Assembly: GCA_963669265.1 (NCBI GenBank)
Contig: OY769916.1
Location: 1,240,001-1,304,000 of the forward strand
Length of the DNA: 64,000 nt
From: SZUA-547 sp963669265
GTDB taxonomy: Bacteria > Pseudomonadota > Alphaproteobacteria > Rhodobacterales > Rhodobacteraceae
Direction: 5' to 3'
The notes below the pieces were generated by a model. It saw nothing but the letters and a program-made list of their open reading frames with translations. It had not been told where the DNA came from and did not search any database. Shown piece by piece: positions 11,282 to 20,400 of the stretch. Both the position numbers and the translations under genes were made by a program. How positions within the stretch are numbered: position 1 is the first letter of the stretch; the number at the start of each line of letters is the position of its first letter.

Positions 11282-11668
11282 ATGAGTATCGATGACCAGA
11301 GCGAGGATCAGGCGACCGGGCCGGTCTGGACGACTCCATTGTTCGGTGTCGCTTCTGTCGTGGTGATTGCGTCCGCCTCTTGTTGTGTTCTCCCGATCGG
11401 GCTTTCGATCGCAGGGCTGGGGGGAACTTGGCTGACAGTTCTTGGACCGTTCGTGGCTTACAGATCGATCATCCTGATCAGCGTGGGGCTCGTTCTCGTC
11501 GTTACCTGGGCGCGTCTCATCAACCATCGTGACGCTTGTGCCAAACGCCGGAGGACGGCGTTCATCCTCGCCGCGTTCTGCTCGGCGGTTTTCCTAGTTG
11601 CCGTTAGCACGCCACTTTGGGAGCAGGACGCCATGCAGGCGATGTTGTCGTACTGGAGGGAAAGTTGA
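11282..11668 (+). CDS. merT: Mercuric ion transport protein MerT
   Basis: MerT moves Hg(II) across the inner membrane. The 128-aa product has three hydrophobic spans. The first carries the metal-binding Cys pair in ASASCCVLPIGLSIAGLGG, characteristic of MerT. The loop between spans 2 and 3 has one Cys (HRDACAKRR) instead of the usual two. It is the first gene after the MerR-type promoter, and its stop overlaps the merF start by one base. Confidence 0.88.
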   Translation: MSIDDQSEDQATGPVWTTPLFGVASVVVIASASCCVLPIGLSIAGLGGTWLTVLGPFVAYRSIILISVGLVLVVTWARLINHRDACAKRRRTAFILAAFCSAVFLVAVSTPLWEQDAMQAMLSYWRES

Positions 11669-11877
11669 TGAAGGATCGCCTGCTTCAGATCGGCGTAATC
11701 GGCTCGATCATCGCGGCGCTGTGTTGTTTCACACCGGTTCTGATCATTCTGCTCGGTGCGGTCGGGTTATCGTCATTGACGGGCTACCTCGACATCGTGC
11801 TGCTCCCGGTGCTCGCCGTTTTCTTGGTCATCACAGGATACGCACTATGGAAACGCAACAGGGCGAGATCGTCCTAA
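11668..11877 (+). CDS. merF: Mercury transport protein MerF
   Basis: The 69-aa, two-helix membrane protein begins MKDRLLQIGVIGSIIAALCC. The vicinal Cys pair is followed by FTPVLIILLGAVGLSS, as in MerF. It takes up Hg(II) like MerT. The start is chosen by the TGATG overlap with merT; a longer frame opens in the wrong context. Confidence 0.87.
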   Translation: MKDRLLQIGVIGSIIAALCCFTPVLIILLGAVGLSSLTGYLDIVLLPVLAVFLVITGYALWKRNRARSS

Positions 11878-12071
11878 AATCTACAATCACCTGCCCCGAA
11901 TGCGGCCACGTCGAAGACGAGACAATGCCGACGGACGCTTGCCAGTGGTTCTACGACTGCAAGGGTTGCGAGGCCGTGCTAAAGCCGCTGCCGGGCGACT
12001 GTTGCGTTTACTGTTCCTACGCGACTGTGCCATGTCCGCCCATCCAAGCGGGCGATGACTGCTGCGGCTAG
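11847..12071 (+). CDS. GDCCVxC-motif protein linked to mercury resistance
   Basis: The 74-aa product is Cys-rich. Its N-terminal CPECGH and KGCE elements look like a small metal site, and it has the defining GDCCVYCSYATVPCPP stretch. Members of this family, some of them selenoproteins, recur in mer operons; a role in mercury binding is inferred. The ATG at 11847 lies within the end of merF, a 31-bp overlap. No mercuric reductase gene follows. Confidence 0.8.
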   Translation: METQQGEIVLKSTITCPECGHVEDETMPTDACQWFYDCKGCEAVLKPLPGDCCVYCSYATVPCPPIQAGDDCCG

Positions 12072-12392
12072 ATTTCTGAAGACACATACGTTTCTGAAAA
12101 CAGCCCTTCGGCCCTGGCCTTGTTGGTTCCGCTACCGACTGTTGCTCTGCATCAGACGACTCTGAGCCCACGCTTCCTGTTCGCCGCGAAGGCGCGAATG
12201 GCGGCTCTCGCTATCTGGCCAACGGGCGCGCAGAACGGAAGCCGCCGCTTCTTCATTGTCCGCAATGGAATGTACTGCGAAGCTGTTCGCACTCTCCAGC
12301 AACGATTCCGTAAAGGTTTCTGCTTTTCCGATCGCGTCAGGCTGACTCGCGAGCCACAACGTGGCGACGCGAATTGATCGATTTGTAAGTTG
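12072..12392 (+). other. Gap after the mer locus; possible ORF on the reverse strand
   Basis: No clear gene. A reverse frame at 12132-12359 (TTG start) would encode 75 aa containing TLWLASQPDAIGKAETF and no recognised domain. It may be a relic. The merA gene expected at this place is absent. Confidence 0.4.
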
Positions 12393-12935
12393 TCAAATCT
12401 GCGACGCGTTGCGTCCCGTGACGAACTCGAAGGAGTCCACAACCAATCCAAAGACCACTTCAAGTTCATCGAAGTTGACCGGAGTTAAGATCATCACGAA
12501 TCCTTCCCAGCCCGGTCGCTGATCGGCCCAAGGGTGACTCGCCGCCCAGCCGGCTTTTACCGCCATTTCCGCAAGCGTTGGGGGCAGTGATGCGTGGAGG
12601 CTTCCATCCGGGTGCAGATGTGCAAACTCACGGCCGCCGACAATCACCTCGGGATGGGCAATCGCCACATCGTCTTCGACCCAGAAACCCAGCGCGCCGG
12701 GCAAGGAAACTACCGTCCGCCTAATTTCGACCCCTGGGATTTCTGAGACGCGCTTCAGCAGTTCGTCCGAGATCTCTGGCGCCGGCTCGACACCGATTTG
12801 CACGTGCGGCACGCTATTCGTCGTTCGTGGAATTGGTGTTTCTTTGTTTGGCAGACTTCCGACATCAGCCAAAGCAGAGAGAGCCGTAAGAAGCGCTACC
12901 GCGAGGACATATGAGAGCAATCGCGCTGCATTCAT
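12393..12935 (-). CDS. Secreted luciferase-domain (DUF5519-like) protein
   Basis: The start at 12935 gives an N-terminal signal peptide (MNAARLLSYVLAVALLTALS, then ALA) and a 180-aa precursor. The mature part has GALGFWVEDDVAIAHPEVIV, then REFAHLHPDGSLHASLPP and GWAASHPWA. I associate this pattern with the small 'luciferase domain' family, whose biochemical role is unclear. It lies 43 bp downstream of the cytochrome c' gene, in the same direction, so they are probably co-transcribed. Confidence 0.65.
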   Translation of the reverse strand: MNAARLLSYVLAVALLTALSALADVGSLPNKETPIPRTTNSVPHVQIGVEPAPEISDELLKRVSEIPGVEIRRTVVSLPGALGFWVEDDVAIAHPEVIVGGREFAHLHPDGSLHASLPPTLAEMAVKAGWAASHPWADQRPGWEGFVMILTPVNFDELEVVFGLVVDSFEFVTGRNASQI

Positions 12936-12978
12936 GACACCCGTTCTCCCGAACGTTGACGCTTTAACCGTTCTCAAC

Positions 12979-13458
12979 CTAGTTCCCCGCGGCGCGATAC
13001 GACTTGTGGCACGCGATGCAGGCGCCGACCAGTCGATCAAAGGCTCCATTGACGGCTACTTGACCGTTTCCTGCCACAGCTTTCATCGCTTCAGCCGCCG
13101 AAAGCAGCTCGGCGGATTTTTCGGCTGCATCTGGGAAGTTCTCCCAAAGCGCGGGAAGGGCGCGAGTTCCTTCAATGGCGGAGTTATCGGAGCCGGGCAG
13201 CCATGCTTGCGGTTGGTGGATCGACGCGGAATGCACGATGTTGGAGGCGGCAACCGTTGCCGCCTCAGCATCATATTCGGCGTCGCCTTTCGCCATCGCC
13301 CCAAGGATCTTGAGGTTAAAGTTGTTGATTTGCATTTGCGCCTGACGCGCTTTGACGCCCTCGGCGATCCGCTTGTTTGCATGGCTGTCGGCAAAAACGG
13401 GACCAACGACGAACGCAGAAATTAGGCCGGCTGCGATCCACGCTGTGTTAAGTTTCAT
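12979..13458 (-). CDS. Cytochrome c' (class II periplasmic cytochrome)
   Basis: The 159-aa precursor has a signal peptide (MKLNTAWIAAGLISAFVVG, cleaved near VFA-DSH). It ends in the C-terminal haem motif CIACHKSYR, the hallmark of cytochrome c'/c556 four-helix bundles. These bind NO or act in periplasmic electron transfer. The gene is divergent from a TetR regulator, with a dyad operator between them. Confidence 0.88.
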   Translation of the reverse strand: MKLNTAWIAAGLISAFVVGPVFADSHANKRIAEGVKARQAQMQINNFNLKILGAMAKGDAEYDAEAATVAASNIVHSASIHQPQAWLPGSDNSAIEGTRALPALWENFPDAAEKSAELLSAAEAMKAVAGNGQVAVNGAFDRLVGACIACHKSYRAAGN

Positions 13459-13633
13459 CTCTTCTCTCTCCGGTTACGAAACTGTCTGCTGGCCATGCAT
13501 TTCATTCATTGCGCTCTGGCCGCGCCTCGGGGCCTCGGGCAATGCGGCGTATCAATTGAACGGGCATGGCTGTAGACGCTTGATGGGACTTCTCAACATG
13601 GGCAACGATAGCGAATGACCGCAGCAATCACAT

Positions 13634-13676
13634 CTATAGGACAAAATGTATCGAAGAGCAACAAATTGTTCTATAG
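13634..13676. promoter_or_regulatory. Dyad operator between cytochrome c' and tetR
   Basis: Arms CTATAGGACAA (13634-13644) and its near-complement TTGTTCTATAG (13666-13676) flank 21 bases. A second perfect palindrome AACAA-A-TTGTT lies over the right arm. It ends 9 bp before the tetR start, as expected for TetR autorepression and possible control of the divergent cytochrome gene. Confidence 0.6.
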
Positions 13677-13685
13677 TGGCGTCAT

Positions 13686-14279
13686 ATGACCAGAACCGAA
13701 GATCCGCGCCTGATCGCAACACGAGAACATGCTCTCGATGCGGCGTTAGAAATCCTGAAGGATGAAGGCGTGTTGGCCGTGACGCACGGGTCGATAAGCA
13801 ATACGACCGGCATCTCGCGCAGCACGCTTTATCGGCACTGGCCGAAGCTGGAAAAGCTGCGAAACGACGCATTCCTGCGCGCAGCAACCTCGCCAAACTT
13901 CGCTCCGGAGACCGATGGACCCTTGCGCGCCGATTTAGCCAGGTTGATGGGCAACCTTGTGACGGCGCTAAGCGAAACAGCTTGGGGCCAAGTGGCGCCG
14001 CAAGTCATAGCTGCGGCGGCCACCGACCAACAGGCGCGCTTGGTGATCAACGATTTCATGAAAGCACGGATCGCCAGTGTAGAGGCAGTCTTCGCCGCAG
14101 CGGAAGAACGAGGTGAACTTCGCGATATCGCGCCAGTGCGACAGCTTGTAGAGATGGCGATAGCTGTCCCGTATTTCCGAAAATACATCGCCGGCTTGCC
14201 GCTCGATCGCGACTGGTTCGACGCCCATGTTGATCTGATCTGCCGCTTGGCGACCAAAGCCCCCGAAGAGCGAGACTAG
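13686..14279 (+). CDS. TetR/AcrR-family transcriptional regulator
   Basis: The product is 197 aa. The N-terminal helix-turn-helix contains ATREHALDAALEILKDEGVL, then ISNTTGISRSTLYRHWPKLE, the classical TetR layout. The C-terminal ligand domain is all-helical and fits the TetR_C group seen with 'RHWP' type heads. The likely ligand is unknown. Divergence from cytochrome c' and the dyad upstream point to local regulation. Confidence 0.85.
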   Translation: MTRTEDPRLIATREHALDAALEILKDEGVLAVTHGSISNTTGISRSTLYRHWPKLEKLRNDAFLRAATSPNFAPETDGPLRADLARLMGNLVTALSETAWGQVAPQVIAAAATDQQARLVINDFMKARIASVEAVFAAAEERGELRDIAPVRQLVEMAIAVPYFRKYIAGLPLDRDWFDAHVDLICRLATKAPEERD

Positions 14280-14430
14280 AAATACAACGCTTTATCGATC
14301 AGCTCTTTCGAGGACATCAGAGCCCGCCGGTATCCTAGTCGCAGTTTCTGACGTTCCTGGGAACCAACGTCGACCAATCAGCGCCTTCCTGTTGGCGTTC
14401 TGGGAAATGACGCCTTAGTTCCGCTTAGCG

Positions 14431-14529
14431 GTCGAAGGGGTCGACTGGGTTTCGAAATCGCAGCGGATGTCTGCTTTCGGCCGCAGCCGCGCGGCATCCA
14501 GATCCATTGCAGAGGGCCGCTTTGGGCCG
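14431..14529 (+). repeat. 99-bp direct repeat, copy A
   Basis: About 91% identical (9 differences in 99) to 53094-53192, in the same orientation. The unit contains ATGTCTGCTTTCGG and GGCATCCAGATCCATTGCAG. It lies just beyond the 3' end of the tyrosine integrase gene. It may be a dispersed intergenic repeat or the edge of a mobile element. Confidence 0.75.
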
Positions 14530-14553
14530 GCCGCTCCGGGCCGACCCAAAATT

Positions 14554-15231
14554 CTAAAGCTCAACGGCTTCGGCGATCGCCAAAGCGTCCTCGAGTTCGA
14601 CACCCAGATAGTTCACGGTGCTGTCCATTTTCGTGTGCCCGAGCAGCAGCTGGACGGCGCGAAGATTCCCTGTCTTTTGATAGATTTGCGCGACCTTAGT
14701 CCGGCGCATTGAGTGCGTCCCGTACGCGCTCGCCTCAAGACCAATCGATCGGACCCACTCTCGAACCAACCGGGCATATTGCCTGGTCGAAATATGAAAT
14801 GGATCATGAAATCGACCGGGCCAAAGGTGCTCTTGTCCGATCATCTTCGGATCTTCAAGCCACTCCCAGAGAGACGTCCTCGTTCCTTCCGAAAGCTCAA
14901 ATCGAACCGGTTTTTGCGCCTTGCTCTGCACAATCGACGCACGTTCTTTAATTTGGCCGGCCGCGTACACGTCCGCGACTTTCAGACGAACGAGATCGCA
15001 ACCTCTCAATTTGCTGTCGATGGCGGTATTGAAGAGCGCGAGGTCCCGTCGGTTCTTTGCTATCTCAAGGCGTACGCGGATCGCCCAGACGTGTTTCGGC
15101 AGAAGCGGGCGCTTCTGACCGACGATGCGGCCTTTGTTCCAGGCGGGCTTGCGAGGGCGAATAGCGGGTAGGTTCGGTGTTTCCATGGTAGGCACTCCGA
15201 TCCTCAGCGCCCAACCACATCGCCGCCCCAT
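14554..15231 (-). CDS. Tyrosine recombinase/integrase (short form)
   Basis: The product is 210-225 aa; a start at 15186 (METPNLPAIRPRKPAW) is plausible. The catalytic domain carries RRDLALFNTAIDSKLRGCDL (first Arg in the RGCDL box), GTHSMRRTKVAQIY (His-x-x-Arg), LLLGHTKMDSTVNYLG (His, then Tyr). Almost no core-binding N-terminal arm domain is present. Short integrases of this kind are scattered across proteobacterial genomes. It adjoins direct repeat A. Confidence 0.88.
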   Translation of the reverse strand: MGRRCGWALRIGVPTMETPNLPAIRPRKPAWNKGRIVGQKRPLLPKHVWAIRVRLEIAKNRRDLALFNTAIDSKLRGCDLVRLKVADVYAAGQIKERASIVQSKAQKPVRFELSEGTRTSLWEWLEDPKMIGQEHLWPGRFHDPFHISTRQYARLVREWVRSIGLEASAYGTHSMRRTKVAQIYQKTGNLRAVQLLLGHTKMDSTVNYLGVELEDALAIAEAVEL

Positions 15232-15289
15232 TGACGGCGCAATATCGTAGCGCCAACTGTTGCACCGCGTTGGAGGACCGGTTCGAGTT

Positions 15290-16838
15290 GATTGTGTTGA
15301 AAAAGCCGTTGGATTTTGGCCGGGTGGCTTCAGCTATCGGGCTGATCGTTTTGGATAATCTGCGCCTAGCCCGCCCACTTATCCGGCGATGGGCGCCATC
15401 GGCTTGAGCTTTGCCAGTTTCCGGAGGTTTTGGGCGGTCGCTGCGAGGGTGAATTCATCCTGGGCGCCGCAGGGTCCTCTTAATCGGAGCCGCCCCAGCC
15501 CGAGGATGCGTTTGAGGTGGGCGAACAGCATCTCGACTTTCTTGCGCCGCTTCTGCGCTGTTGGGTTGAATTCAGAGGCGGTGCAGCGCCGCACGAAATC
15601 CCTGACGATTTCATACTTCTCTCTGTTGATGGCGCGCAAATCGGTGTTCGGGCAGCATTTCGGTTTGGAAGGGCAATTTAGGCAGTCGGCTTTCAACGCC
15701 CTGTATTTGCGCGCTTTCAGCCTTGGCGCTGTCCGAGCGGGATCGGAATATCGCCGTCTCGTGTGACGAAGTTCTTTGCCTTCCGGGCAGATGTATCGGT
15801 CGTTGTCCTCGTCCCAGGTGAAGTCGGACCGGGACCAGGTTCCGTCCTTGCGTTCCGATTTGTCGAACACCGGGATGAATGGGAGGATCCGCCGTTTTAT
15901 TGTCAGCCAGGTGAGGTTGTCGGATGATCCGTATGCCGTGTCAGCGGCGACCCAATCCGGCTTCAGGCCGAAGCGCTCTGTGGTCCGGTCGATCATCTTG
16001 CGCATCGCGCCTACCTCGGCGGACTTGTTCGACCGGCTGGCGTCCACATCCACGATGACGCCATGATCCGTGTCGATCAGGTAATTGTCGGAATAGGCGA
16101 AGAACGCCGGACCTTTCCGCGCCGCCGTCCATTGGCTGGCAGGGTCCGCATGAGCCGTGAACTTGGACTTGGCCGTCGTGGCCGCGCCGAAAGCTTCGTC
16201 ATCCAGAGTGTCGAGATATTCGCGAACCGCTCGTGACGCATCATTGGGGTCGATCTCTCGGGATGCCCAGTCTTCCGGTTTGCTGGAATTCTGCTTCTGG
16301 ACGTCCGCGACGATCAGGCTCGCATCCACGGCAAAGCCCTGTCCGCCGACAAGGCCCTCCTCCATGCAGCGCGTCACGGTCGCCTCGAACACGTGACGCA
16401 ACAGCTCGCTCGCGCGGAAGCGGCCATGGCGGTTCTTGGAGAAGGTGGAATGATCCGGAATTCGGTCGGTCAGATCGAGGCGGCAAAACCAGCGATACGC
16501 AAGGTTCAGATGCACCTCTTCACACAGCCGCCGCTCTGACCGGATGCCAAAGCAATAGCCCACCAGAAGCATCCGGATCAGCAGCTCGGGATCGACCGAA
16601 GGACGGCCCGTGTGGCTATAGAATTCCGCCAAGTGCGTGCGAAGGCTTGTCAAATCGACAAACCGATCAATCGACCGCAACACATGATCCTGCGGCACAT
16701 GATCTTCCAGCGAGAACTCATAAAACAGCGCCGATTGCGCCTCCTGCCTTGACCCCATCATCGCGATCCGTCCTCCTCAATATCGGAAGTGAATCAGCGA
16801 GTTGACCGCCGATCAAGAGCGAGTTTTTCAACACAATC
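15290..16838 (-). mobile_element. IS1182-family element, copy 1 (intact)
   Basis: 1549 bp bounded by the inverted repeat GATTGTGTTGAAAAA and flanked by the 4-bp duplication AGTT (15286-15289 and 16839-16842). It is nearly identical to copies at 37488 and 43904, so transposition was recent. The matched duplication shows this copy inserted by itself. Confidence 0.93.
15379..16761 (-). CDS. IS1182-family transposase
   Basis: The 460-aa DDE transposase has an N-terminal DUF772-type domain (FYEFSLEDHVPQDHVLRSID to SKNRHGRF), a central catalytic part (GFAVDASLIVAD, DWVAADTAYGSSDNLTWL) and a Cys-containing insert (CLNCPSKPKCCP). The C-terminal KVEMLFAHLKRILGLGRLR motif holds the last acidic residue. 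The frame is intact and the protein matches copy 3. Confidence 0.93.
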   Translation of the reverse strand: MMGSRQEAQSALFYEFSLEDHVPQDHVLRSIDRFVDLTSLRTHLAEFYSHTGRPSVDPELLIRMLLVGYCFGIRSERRLCEEVHLNLAYRWFCRLDLTDRIPDHSTFSKNRHGRFRASELLRHVFEATVTRCMEEGLVGGQGFAVDASLIVADVQKQNSSKPEDWASREIDPNDASRAVREYLDTLDDEAFGAATTAKSKFTAHADPASQWTAARKGPAFFAYSDNYLIDTDHGVIVDVDASRSNKSAEVGAMRKMIDRTTERFGLKPDWVAADTAYGSSDNLTWLTIKRRILPFIPVFDKSERKDGTWSRSDFTWDEDNDRYICPEGKELRHTRRRYSDPARTAPRLKARKYRALKADCLNCPSKPKCCPNTDLRAINREKYEIVRDFVRRCTASEFNPTAQKRRKKVEMLFAHLKRILGLGRLRLRGPCGAQDEFTLAATAQNLRKLAKLKPMAPIAG

Positions 16839-17184
16839 AGTTCAAAGAAGACTCAGCTGATTTCGCCAATCGCCCGCTTGGCGTTAAAACTACGCACGAA
16901 GGATATACTGATCGGTTGATCGTTGGGCGAATGAGCTCGCCATCGGCTAATCAGAATCAATGATGTCCTCCGTCATCGGCCCTGTAAGCTACCGTCCCGT
17001 GTATTGCAGCGACGGCGGTGTTTTGACGGAATCCGTTGGCGCGCAAAGACATTCGCGAATTGCCTCAGTCGCCTTCAACGCTGTCGACCTGAAGGCCGCG
17101 ATGCCCTATCGTCGGCTGCAGACGGTTCAGCTATGGCCGCTCACGTTGACCCCATGGATCAAGATCGGTTGGTCCTCAGTTTGA
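16839..17184. other. Gap between IS copy 1 and the 1221-aa gene
   Basis: No gene or RNA recognised. From 17185 the frame of the downstream gene is open (see that entry), so the promoter and true start of the large exported protein should lie here or just after. Confidence 0.5.
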
Positions 17185-17406
17185 ACGCGCGAGGCTCCAA
17201 TACCAAAATTCTGGCGAACCGCTCTGTTATCCCTATGCCTCAATCTTCCGAGCCAGGCGGTTGCGCAGTCGGAGATTTCAAACTTCGACCAGCCCCAATC
17301 CGTCGAGACAGTCGCACAAGCCGAGGGGAGCGCTGCCGAAGCGCTTGAGGCCGCTCTCGGGCTCTTAGTCCTTGATCCGCCGAATCCGGCCGAATTAGAA
17401 GGGGAC

Positions 17407-20400
17407 TTGCGCCGCCAGATCACACTGACCGGCGGCGCGTCAGCGGAATTGATCCTCGCCCGAAACAGCAATGACCAAACTTTCGCCGTTGTAAGACCCG
17501 AAGCGCTGTCGCTTGGCGAACTGCTGCAAGCGCCGGCGCTGTCTAATCTCGTCGCGCCCGAGATCGCCTTTTTGATCGCGCCCAGCCGTTCGTCCGACAC
17601 GGCGCTGGACGTCGCCGCCCTTCCTGCCCCGGTGCGCGCGGCGCTCACCTGGTATCCGACAGGGCAGGAGATAACTCTGGCGCCGGGCGTGAATGTGTTC
17701 TCCCGCGTTCCTCTCTCTGTCCTTCCAGCGCCGCTGGCTCGGATGCTGGGTATGAACCCGCAAGGGGACATTCCTGTCCAAGGGGTAATGGACGGTTACG
17801 CGGGCATGCGATTGATCGCAAGACCGCAATTGCGCGCCCCTCGCTTCGACGCCCTGCCGGCGTTGTTCGAAAACCCAAGTCTCGATGAACCCGTGATTGA
17901 GATCGCCAGCACGATAACCGGCGCCATGCTGCGCTTCACCGGCGAGGTCGGCGCAACGGTCAACGGCCGCGCCATACGGTTTTCAGCTGAGACGCTGGCG
18001 CCTTTGGGAAGAGGCGCGTCCAGGCTGGAGCTGCACCTGAATTCGGAGCAATCCTTCGGCGTGCCGGGCCTGCCGGATGGCGTGATGCTTGACACCCCGA
18101 CCGCAAGGATCGGTTTGGGCGGCGCCGGCCTACAAGCAGAGGTGAGCGGCGCGCTCGTTGTCGGCGGCGATAGTTTCGGCGTCACGGTCGGTGTCGCCGG
18201 GGAAGGGTCGCCCTTCGTGCGGTTCTCGGCCGAACGCGCCGGGTCGCGGGAACTCGCTGGCCTGCTGGAGGCGCTTGGCCGTACTGAATTGGCGCGGCGC
18301 CTTCCCGAATTCGACGCGCTGCGAGACCTGGAGCTGATGCTCCGGCCAGGCGAAGGCGGGACATTGCAGGGTCGGCGGGTAATCAACCGGGAACTTGACG
18401 GCGAGATGCGCCGGTTTGATGTGGCGATGCGGCTCGCGCTTGGATCCGGCGCCGGGAATATGCGCCTGTCCGGGCGCATGGACGGCGAGTGGCGTCAACC
18501 GTTCGGTCTGGACTGGCTGGATCTTTCGAATGTCGGCATCCTGCTGGAAGGCGAGAGAGAAGCCGCCTTTTACGCCAACATGGCGGTCGGCGGAACGCAG
18601 ACGCGGGTGGAGCTCGGATTCGACGCGGACGGGGCGCGGCTCTCCGGTTCGGCGTCGCAGCTCGGCTTCGCTGACTTGGACAGGTTCTTGCGGGAAGGGC
18701 TCGGGGCCAGCCCTTTGGCGCCGCTCCGGCGTTCCGCGATCGCGAACCAGAGATTTCGCGACCTGAGATTCGAGATCGGGCTTGGCAAGACCAAGGCTTT
18801 CTCCATCGGCGGAGTCGCCAGACATCAGGGTCGCGATGCGCCTTTTCTCATTTCCGCGCGCAAGGGGGTGGGAAAGTCTCAAGCGGTGTTCGGCCTCCGG
18901 CTCGACCAGTTCTCCCTGGCCGACGCGTCGTCGACTCTCAAAGGAACGCTGGCGGAGGAGTTGTATTTCGACAAGGCCGCCCTGCTTGTCGCGGCGACCG
19001 GGGGGCGCTTGAGCCCGTCCGAGATGAACGAGGCGGAGCGCGCCTTTTACCAGGGTTTGATCTCTGGCGAAGACGCCGCTGCGATTCCCTTCGGCGACGG
19101 GCTGAGCCTACTCGCAGCCTTGCCAGTTCAAGAAGGGGACTTTCTTCACGGCCCTCTTGGAGTGGTCGGCTCTCCGCAGGAGACGCTTTTGTTGGCGGGC
19201 TCGATCCCGAATTTCCTGGCGGGCGGCGGCGGGGCGCTTTCGCTTGCCGCCCGATTGCCACCGATGCGTCCTAGCTTTGGCGAGAAGGCGGAGCCGCCCG
19301 CATGGTTTCGTTCCGGCCAACTCGGTTTCGTCGTCCGCCTGCCGAGCAAGGGCGGACCGCCAATGATCGGGCTGGAAGGACGGATGACGGTTTTCGTTGA
19401 CGACCGCGAGATGGCCTTCCTCGTCGGCGGATCGTTCGGCGGAACGCCGCTAGGCGTTACCTTGAGCGGCGGTATGATTGCGGACGAGCCTTGGCGACGG
19501 CCATTCGGCGTCGGTTGGCTGACTCTGGAGAAGGTGGGCGCGCAGATCGGCGTATCGCCCAAGGGGCTGGATCTCGGGTTCACCGGGAATACGGCGATCG
19601 GTGGCAAGACGCTGCGCGTCGATACGCTGATTGGCGTGTCGCCCGCAGGCGTGCCCAACAATATCGCCTTCGCGGGATCCTCTGACAGCCCGCTTGGCTT
19701 CGACGATATCATTCAGACATTGCAGCTCATGATCGTCGCGGCGAAGAAGACCGACGACAGAAAAGACCCTCCCGACCTCTCCGCCGCGCTCGCCGCCTTG
19801 CCCCGGCTGGAGATCAGACCCCTCGACGCCGCGACGCCCATGTCCATCAACTTTGCGTTGCTGCCCTATGAGAGCGAATTGATCTCCATCGAGTCCGGTT
19901 TGCGGATCTCCGGCGCGTTGCACGGCACATGGAGCGCGCGCGGGCCTTCGGCGCGATTGGCGCAGGTCGACGCGTCCTTGGGCATTGAAGGCGTGGCGTT
20001 GGAAAGCTCAGTCAACCAGGACATCAAGATCGACCGGCTGCAACTTCAGGACGCGTTCCTTCGTCTCGATCTTCGAACATTCCCGCCGGAGGCGGCGTTG
20101 AAAGTGCGCGGCGATCTGAGCACGCCCTGGTTCCGGCGGCGGATCAATGTGGATGTGGGCGGCGAGGCGCCATTGGCCGACGGGCTGCTCAAAGTGATCG
20201 ATATTCTCGACGCCTCCGGCCGCTTCACCGTGGAGTTTGCAAAACAGCCGATCAACGCCGTTAAGAACGCGATCGCCGGCCCCAACGGCATATTCGCCAC
20301 CGCAGGTGTCAACCAGCCTGTCTGGCTGAAGCATTTCATGGAGATGGTTGGTCAGGTCTCAAAGGGCTCCGATGCCTCGCCAAAGGATCTGCTGAACGAT

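Noticed and set aside
12132..12359. 75-aa reverse ORF after the mer genes
   Set aside because: TTG start, no ribosome site and no known family; mentioned only in the gap entry.
16960..17184. A 74-codon ORF just before the 1221-aa gene
   Set aside because: No ribosome site and no protein-like features; it ends where the downstream gene frame opens.
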